This document shows positions 59,500 to 64,000 of a stretch of 64,000 nt of DNA, piece by piece. Source of the stretch: an uncultured bacterium (lineage in GTDB: Bacteria; Bacillota; Clostridia; UBA1381); contig CAJMRL010000004.1 in the NCBI GenBank assembly GCA_905215805.1, forward strand, positions 62,001-126,000, in the 5' to 3' direction. The stretch's first letter is position 1. Every line of letters starts with the position of its first letter. The translations under genes and the position numbers were made by a program. The notes under the pieces were generated by a model, which was not told where the DNA came from, did not search any database, and saw nothing but the letters and a program-made list of their open reading frames with translations.

Positions 59500-60258
59500 T
59501 TGAAAAAAGCACATAAATGTATTCTTTTAAAAAAAGAAGAGATTGCAAATGGAATATTTGATTTTACAGTGGAATCAAATGAAATTGCAAAGGAAGCGCA
59601 ATGCGGTCAATTTTTGCATATAGACTGCGGTTCAAAAACTTTTTTAAGACGACCTATAAGTATATGTGATGTTAATGATAATAAGGTACGGTTCATATTT
59701 CAAGTAAAGGGGGAGGGAACAAAAGAACTTTCTCAAATGAATCCCGGAGATGTGATAGATATAATGGGACCGCTTGGACATGGCTATGAAATTATAGGAA
59801 ATAAACCTGTAATTATAGGCGGCGGTATAGGCGTTTTTCCGTTGCTTATGCTGGCAAAAAGAACAAAGGCAGATGTGTTCCTCGGTTTTAGAGATAAGTC
59901 ACTTGTAGTACTTGAGGATGAATTCAAAAATTGTGCGAAATCAGTTACGGTAGGAACTGATAACGGAACATATGGATATAAAGGATATGTAGCGTCTGCT
60001 ATGGAGGAATACCTTAATAAAAATGAATGTGATATGATTTATTGCTGCGGACCTACACCAATGCTTAAAGCCGTAAAAAATATTGCGGAAAGCTTAGGAA
60101 TAAAATGCCAGCTTTCACTTGAACAAAGAATGGGCTGCGGTATAGGCGCTTGTCTTGTATGTACATGTGAAACAGTACATGAGGGTACGGATAGATATAT
60201 GCGTGTATGTAAAAACGGTCCGGTATTTTATTCTACGGAGGTGACTCTGAATGATTGA
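59500..60258 (+). CDS. pyrK: dihydroorotate dehydrogenase B electron transfer subunit
   Basis: A 252-residue FAD and [2Fe-2S] protein that passes electrons from PyrD to NAD+. FAD-binding motif RRPISICDV, NAD-binding GGGIGVFPLLMLAK and the iron-sulfur cysteines in GCGIGACLVCTCE are present. I choose the TTG at 59500, nine bases after AAGGA; the ATG at 59491 abuts that site. The stop overlaps the pyrD start by eight bases, and the two proteins form a heterotetramer. Confidence 0.94.
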   Translation: MKKAHKCILLKKEEIANGIFDFTVESNEIAKEAQCGQFLHIDCGSKTFLRRPISICDVNDNKVRFIFQVKGEGTKELSQMNPGDVIDIMGPLGHGYEIIGNKPVIIGGGIGVFPLLMLAKRTKADVFLGFRDKSLVVLEDEFKNCAKSVTVGTDNGTYGYKGYVASAMEEYLNKNECDMIYCCGPTPMLKAVKNIAESLGIKCQLSLEQRMGCGIGACLVCTCETVHEGTDRYMRVCKNGPVFYSTEVTLND

Positions 60259-61165
60259 TACAAGAATAAATTTCTGTGGGGTAGAATTTAAAAATCCGAT
60301 TGTTACGGCTTCAGGAACGTTTGGATTTGGAGAAGAATATAATGAATATGTTTCGTTAAATGAATATGGCGGATTTAGCGCTAAAGGCTTGACAAGACGG
60401 CCGAGAGAAGGAAACAGACCTCCGAGAATTGCTGAAACTCCTTATGGAATATTGAACAGCGTGGGGCTGCAAAATCCAGGCGTTGAATATTTTTCATCGC
60501 ATATAATGCCTGAGATTGCGAAAAAATATGATACAAATGTTATAGCGAATATGTCGGGAAATACGGTTGAAGAATACTGTGAGATGGCGCAGATCTTGTC
60601 CGAAACAGATGTAGCGCTTATTGAAATGAATATATCATGCCCAAATGTAAAGCATGGCGGCATGACTTTTGGAACAGATCCGGATACGGTATATGAGCTT
60701 ACAAAGAAGGTAAAGACATATTGCAAAAAGCCATTGGTTGTAAAGCTGTCTCCGAATGTAACATCGATAACCGATATAGCAAAAGCAGCTGAGCAGGGAG
60801 GAGCGGATGCGCTCTCATTAATAAATACATTGTTGGGAATGAAAATAGATATTCATACCAAAAGACCTGTTTTGGCAAATAATATGGGCGGTTTATCGGG
60901 TCCTGCCGTAAAGCCGGTAGCGGTAAGAATGGTATATCAGGTACATCAGGCAGTAGATTTGCCTATTATAGGTATGGGCGGAGTCATGAATGGTGAAGAT
61001 GTAATTGAGTTTATGCTTGCAGGAGCTTCGCTTGTCGCTTTAGGAACAGGATTATTTATAAAACCAGATATGATTCTGGACGTAAAGCAGTATTTAGAAG
61101 AATATATGAATAAGAATAATATAACAAATATAAATGATATTATCGGAGCAGTTGAGCTGAACTGA
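60251..61165 (+). CDS. pyrD: dihydroorotate dehydrogenase B catalytic subunit
   Basis: A 304-residue FMN enzyme (class 1B) that oxidises dihydroorotate to orotate in pyrimidine synthesis. The active-site Cys is in EMNISCPNVKHGG; the substrate and FMN contacts lie in NPIVTASGTFGFG, NSVGLQNPG and IGMGGVMNGEDVIEF. The class 1B assignment is confirmed by the adjoining pyrK, with which it overlaps by eight bases. Confidence 0.96.
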   Translation: MIDTRINFCGVEFKNPIVTASGTFGFGEEYNEYVSLNEYGGFSAKGLTRRPREGNRPPRIAETPYGILNSVGLQNPGVEYFSSHIMPEIAKKYDTNVIANMSGNTVEEYCEMAQILSETDVALIEMNISCPNVKHGGMTFGTDPDTVYELTKKVKTYCKKPLVVKLSPNVTSITDIAKAAEQGGADALSLINTLLGMKIDIHTKRPVLANNMGGLSGPAVKPVAVRMVYQVHQAVDLPIIGMGGVMNGEDVIEFMLAGASLVALGTGLFIKPDMILDVKQYLEEYMNKNNITNINDIIGAVELN

Positions 61166-61219
61166 TGATAGAATTATAGTATTGTTTTATTATATTATTA
61201 AGGAAAGGATTTATTTAAG

Positions 61220-61501
61220 ATGGAAGAAAATACAGAAGCATTGGAAATAGTCGAGCTTGAAGACAGCGAGGGCGGAACAATAAAATGTATTGCTCTCGGC
61301 ACATTTGATTTTAAGGATCATATGTATTGTGCATTTGTAGAGGTTGATGATGCAGGAGTAGAAAGTGATGATGTAATTATTCTCAGAGCATCATTTGTAG
61401 ATGAAACAAAGGAAATGTTGGATTTAGCCCCTGTGGAAGATGATGCAGAGCTTGAAGCGGCATATAATGAGTTTTTAAAGCTTTCAGGAGCAGAGGGCTA
61501 A
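61220..61501 (+). CDS. DUF1292 domain-containing protein
   Basis: A 93-residue acidic cytosolic protein of the DUF1292 family, common in Firmicutes and without known function. The family core, with IKCIALGTFDFKDHMYCAFVEV, covers nearly the whole chain. AGGAAAGGA lies upstream of the ATG. It follows pyrD by 54 bases and might share its transcript. Confidence 0.88.
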   Translation: MEENTEALEIVELEDSEGGTIKCIALGTFDFKDHMYCAFVEVDDAGVESDDVIILRASFVDETKEMLDLAPVEDDAELEAAYNEFLKLSGAEG

Positions 61502-61616
61502 TCAGTTAAAAATATTTAGGCGCTGCCGAAGAATATCTATTCTTAAGTGGCGTCTATTTATATGTGCATTTATTATAAGTATAATTACTACTCAAAATAT
61601 TAATGGGAGAATAGTT

Positions 61617-62987
61617 ATGGGAAAAAATAAATCTGAGATAAATATGTGCAGCGGAGCACTGCTTCCAGCTATACTGCGCTTTGCACTGCCCCTTATGGCT
61701 TCAAGTATATTGCAGCTAATATTTAATGCTACTGATATAATTGTGGTAGGACGTTTTGCGGGAGAAAATTCTTTGGCGGCGGTAGGGTCGAATACATCGC
61801 TTATTAACCTTATGACCAATCTTTTTCTTGGTCTTGCTACGGGTACAAATGTTTTGGTTGCGCAATATATAGGAGCAGGAAATAGGGTAGGATTAAAGAG
61901 AACTATACATACTTCGCTTATACTTGGAGTTATAAGCGGTCTTATGCTTACAGTATTAGGGCTGCTATTTGCAGGTCAGATACTTAAGCTTATGAGTACA
62001 CCTGCGGAAATAATAAATTTATCAGCTCTGTATTTAAGAGTATATTTTATCGGAATGCCTGCTATGATGGTATACAACTTTGGAAGTGCCATAATGAGAG
62101 CAAAAGGCGATACCAAAAGGCCTTTGTATTATCTTTCTGCCGGAGGCGTTTTAAATGTAATATTAGACCTTGTTTTTGTTATTATTTTTAAAATGGATGT
62201 ATTAGGCGTAGCTATTGCAACTGTGGTATCACAATTTGTATCCGCTACACTTATACTTAGATCTCTAATGCATGAAAAAGATGCTTTTCGAGTAAAGGTA
62301 AAAGATCTTAAACTTAATGGAGCAACGGTAAAACAAATACTCTGTATAGGAATTCCTGCTGGTATTCAGGGGGTTGTATTTTCATTATCAAATGTTGTTA
62401 TACAATCGTCCATTAATTCATTTGGTGCAACGGTTATGGCAGGAAGTGCCGCAGCAGCAAATCTTGAAGGATTTGTATGGGTAGCGATGAATGCGTTTAA
62501 CCAAGCGGCATTAACATTTACAGGACAAAATGTGGGCGCCGGCAAATATTCTCGAATAAATAAAATTATGATCACAACAGAGTCATGTGAGGTCTTTACA
62601 GGGTTAATATTGGGAGTTGCTATATACATGCTCTATAAACCGCTTCTTGGCATATATTCAAATGTACCGGAGGTAATTGCTGAAGGACATTTAAGATTAA
62701 AATATATTTGTTTAACATATTTTATCTGCGGGCTTATGGACTGTATTGTTGGTTCTATAAGAGGTATGGGTGCAGCGATAATACCTACAATCGTATCATT
62801 GCTCGGAGCTTGCGGACTTAGACTTGTATGGGTTGCTACAATATTCCAAATTCCTCAGTTCCACACTCTGGAAATATTGTATTTGTCATACCCCGTATCA
62901 TGGCTTATAACATTTGCAGCGCATTTAGTTTTTTACATAATATTACGAAGGAAATTCCCTTCAAAGGATATGGTTCCAAATACGTAG
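61617..62987 (+). CDS. MATE family efflux transporter
   Basis: A 456-residue membrane protein with twelve predicted helices in two bundles, a sodium- or proton-driven multidrug exporter of the NorM/DinF-type superfamily. The start ALLPAILRFALPLMASSILQ and the region GTNVLVAQYIGAG match the N lobe; the second lobe repeats the pattern with AALTFTGQNVGAG. The exported compound cannot be read from sequence. GGAGAA lies before the ATG, and a strong terminator follows. Confidence 0.92.
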   Translation: MGKNKSEINMCSGALLPAILRFALPLMASSILQLIFNATDIIVVGRFAGENSLAAVGSNTSLINLMTNLFLGLATGTNVLVAQYIGAGNRVGLKRTIHTSLILGVISGLMLTVLGLLFAGQILKLMSTPAEIINLSALYLRVYFIGMPAMMVYNFGSAIMRAKGDTKRPLYYLSAGGVLNVILDLVFVIIFKMDVLGVAIATVVSQFVSATLILRSLMHEKDAFRVKVKDLKLNGATVKQILCIGIPAGIQGVVFSLSNVVIQSSINSFGATVMAGSAAAANLEGFVWVAMNAFNQAALTFTGQNVGAGKYSRINKIMITTESCEVFTGLILGVAIYMLYKPLLGIYSNVPEVIAEGHLRLKYICLTYFICGLMDCIVGSIRGMGAAIIPTIVSLLGACGLRLVWVATIFQIPQFHTLEILYLSYPVSWLITFAAHLVFYIILRRKFPSKDMVPNT

Positions 62988-63036
62988 GATATATGTATAA
63001 ATATAACGTGGCTTAAATATGGTTATATATTATTTT

Positions 63037-63070
63037 GCATGGATGGATCAGATTCCATCCATGCAGTTTT
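63037..63070 (+). terminator. terminator after the MATE gene
   Basis: Perfect 10-bp stem GCATGGATGG / CCATCCATGC followed by AGTTTTTA. Confidence 0.85.
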
Positions 63071-63723
63071 TATGTTTCAGGTATAACCATACCAGAGGTG
63101 CTTCCGGAGCTGTAATAACGCGGGACATCGCCTTTTATAACGGTATTCATTAGAGGGATTTCGGTAGATATAGTTTCTGATTGATTAAGAAGAAAACCTC
63201 GGTATAAAACGTTTACTGATATCATTAATGTTATTTTGTGCTCTGTTTGGTTTATTCCTGCGTCTTCAAAGCTTTCCTTTATTTCGGTATTAATAAGTCC
63301 GAGAGGTATGATTTTGAAAGAAAGATTCGGTCCCATGCCATTAAGCAGATAAAATTTAGATGCGCTCATGAGCGGAATGTCAACGTTTTTTGCTTCTTGA
63401 TTATTCATTTTCTCTTTAAGATTTAATATGATCAGTGACTTTGCTTTGTTTAATTTTGCGCTGTCTGTTTCTAAAGCAGTGATTGTTCCGTCAGAATTGT
63501 TGACAATCTCTGCAAGATCGCCTAATTCATGCTCATCAAATACTTCATATACGGCTTTATGCACATTTTCTGTGACCATATCATTAGCATAAAATGAAAG
63601 CTGCGCCGTAAAAGCAGGCTCAAGTCTTTTCATAATGAATAATAGAAAGACAAGGGATAAAAATAGAATAACCCCAATCCGCAAACCGATATTATGTTTT
63701 TTATATCTAATTCCCATGCGCAT
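63070..63723 (-). CDS. yunB: sporulation protein YunB
   Basis: A 217-residue protein of the YunB family, a mother-cell sporulation gene in Bacillus that affects spore germination. One transmembrane helix near residues 13-30 anchors it; the rest is extracytoplasmic. Typical segments are VNVLYRGFL near 170 and GMGPNLSFKIIPLG near 130. GAGGTGG lies four bases before the ATG at 63723; a second ATG two codons later is also possible. It lies 77 bases downstream of another leftward gene. Confidence 0.9.
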   Translation of the reverse strand: MRMGIRYKKHNIGLRIGVILFLSLVFLLFIMKRLEPAFTAQLSFYANDMVTENVHKAVYEVFDEHELGDLAEIVNNSDGTITALETDSAKLNKAKSLIILNLKEKMNNQEAKNVDIPLMSASKFYLLNGMGPNLSFKIIPLGLINTEIKESFEDAGINQTEHKITLMISVNVLYRGFLLNQSETISTEIPLMNTVIKGDVPRYYSSGSTSGMVIPET

Positions 63724-63800
63724 AAAACCACCTCAAGGTTATAGTATGCGCATTAATAATTTTTTGTTAAATACCACTATCATCTTTTATGTGAAATTTT

Positions 63801-64000
63801 TCACAAAATATTTTCTAAACGCAGTCTATAATTTTTCGGAAGATGCGCAAAAAGGAAATTAAGAACAGAACTTTTTGATATCGCATCTGTATGTGCTCCT
63901 CCTTCGGTATATCGCTTTAATTCAGCAAGATTCATTTCGATGTTATCTAACTCAGCATGATTATTCATAGCTGAAAGAAATGTATTTTTACTGTCTATAT
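63801..64000 (-). CDS. C-terminal part of an unrecognised protein (partial)
   Basis: The leftward frame is open from the window edge (63998) to a TGA at 63801-63803, giving the last 65 residues of a gene that begins beyond the window. The visible end is hydrophilic and helical, with NMNLAELKRYTEGG-type content and a final LFAHLPKNYRLRLENIL segment. I do not recognise the family. It is upstream of yunB on the same strand, so the two may be co-transcribed. Confidence 0.6.
   Translation of the reverse strand, partial: IDSKNTFLSAMNNHAELDNIEMNLAELKRYTEGGAHTDAISKSSVLNFLFAHLPKNYRLRLENIL

Overview
The window looks like chromosomal DNA of a low-GC, endospore-forming member of the Clostridia. The evidence is the Firmicute replicative pair PolC and DnaE, sporulation-type genes (GerMN-domain protein, yunB), the cluster hprK-PHP-murB-rapZ-yvcK-whiA-rlmH, a type III glutamine synthetase, a non-canonical AspRS next to gatCAB, and strong AGGAGG-type ribosome binding sites behind sigma-A promoters with 17-bp spacers. 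I saw no rRNA, tRNA, CRISPR array, transposase or prophage gene. Most of the window is core metabolism and housekeeping.

Layout. 0-6.4 kb: tail of a DnaQ-like exonuclease, a radical-SAM/partner pair linked to DNA metabolism, GerMN and TSCPD proteins, a small transaldolase, a ferredoxin-type aldo/keto reductase and a PPi-type phosphofructokinase. 6.5-10.8 kb: GH2 beta-galactosidase and an orphan trpB. 10.8-15.4 kb: an accessory block with a LytTR regulator, a promoter with two identical 14-bp direct repeats, secreted proteins with copper-amine-oxidase-N-like domains, two copies of an upstream module and two copies of a downstream hairpin element. 15.4-24 kb: polC, a polysaccharide deacetylase, another secreted domain protein, class II aldolase, a zinc-ribbon protein and an 8-oxoguanine glycosylase. 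24-31.5 kb: M18 aminopeptidase and the leftward hprK-to-rlmH operon. 31.7-37.7 kb: rpmB, murA, walJ and dnaE. 37.7-41.5 kb: a LUD protein and a membrane acyltransferase coupled to a secreted GH26-like protein. 41.6-48.6 kb: glnN and the leftward gatC-gatA-gatB-aspS operon. 48.8-64 kb: a CNNM-type transporter with an attenuator-like leader, gltX-glnS, an aminotransferase, trpS, a TagO/WecA-type enzyme, mgtE, pyrK-pyrD, a DUF1292 protein, a MATE transporter, yunB and a partial gene.

How the genes work together. The gatCAB-aspS operon together with a separate glnS suggests that tRNA-dependent amidation here serves mainly Asn-tRNA(Asn). Three leaders (gatC, glnN and the CNNM gene) carry a promoter followed by an intrinsic terminator before the first codon, which implies regulated readthrough. 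The LytTR block is the best candidate for an undescribed local system: regulator, probable operator, repeated control elements and a small set of exported proteins. All functional statements are read from sequence and family knowledge; no searches were run.
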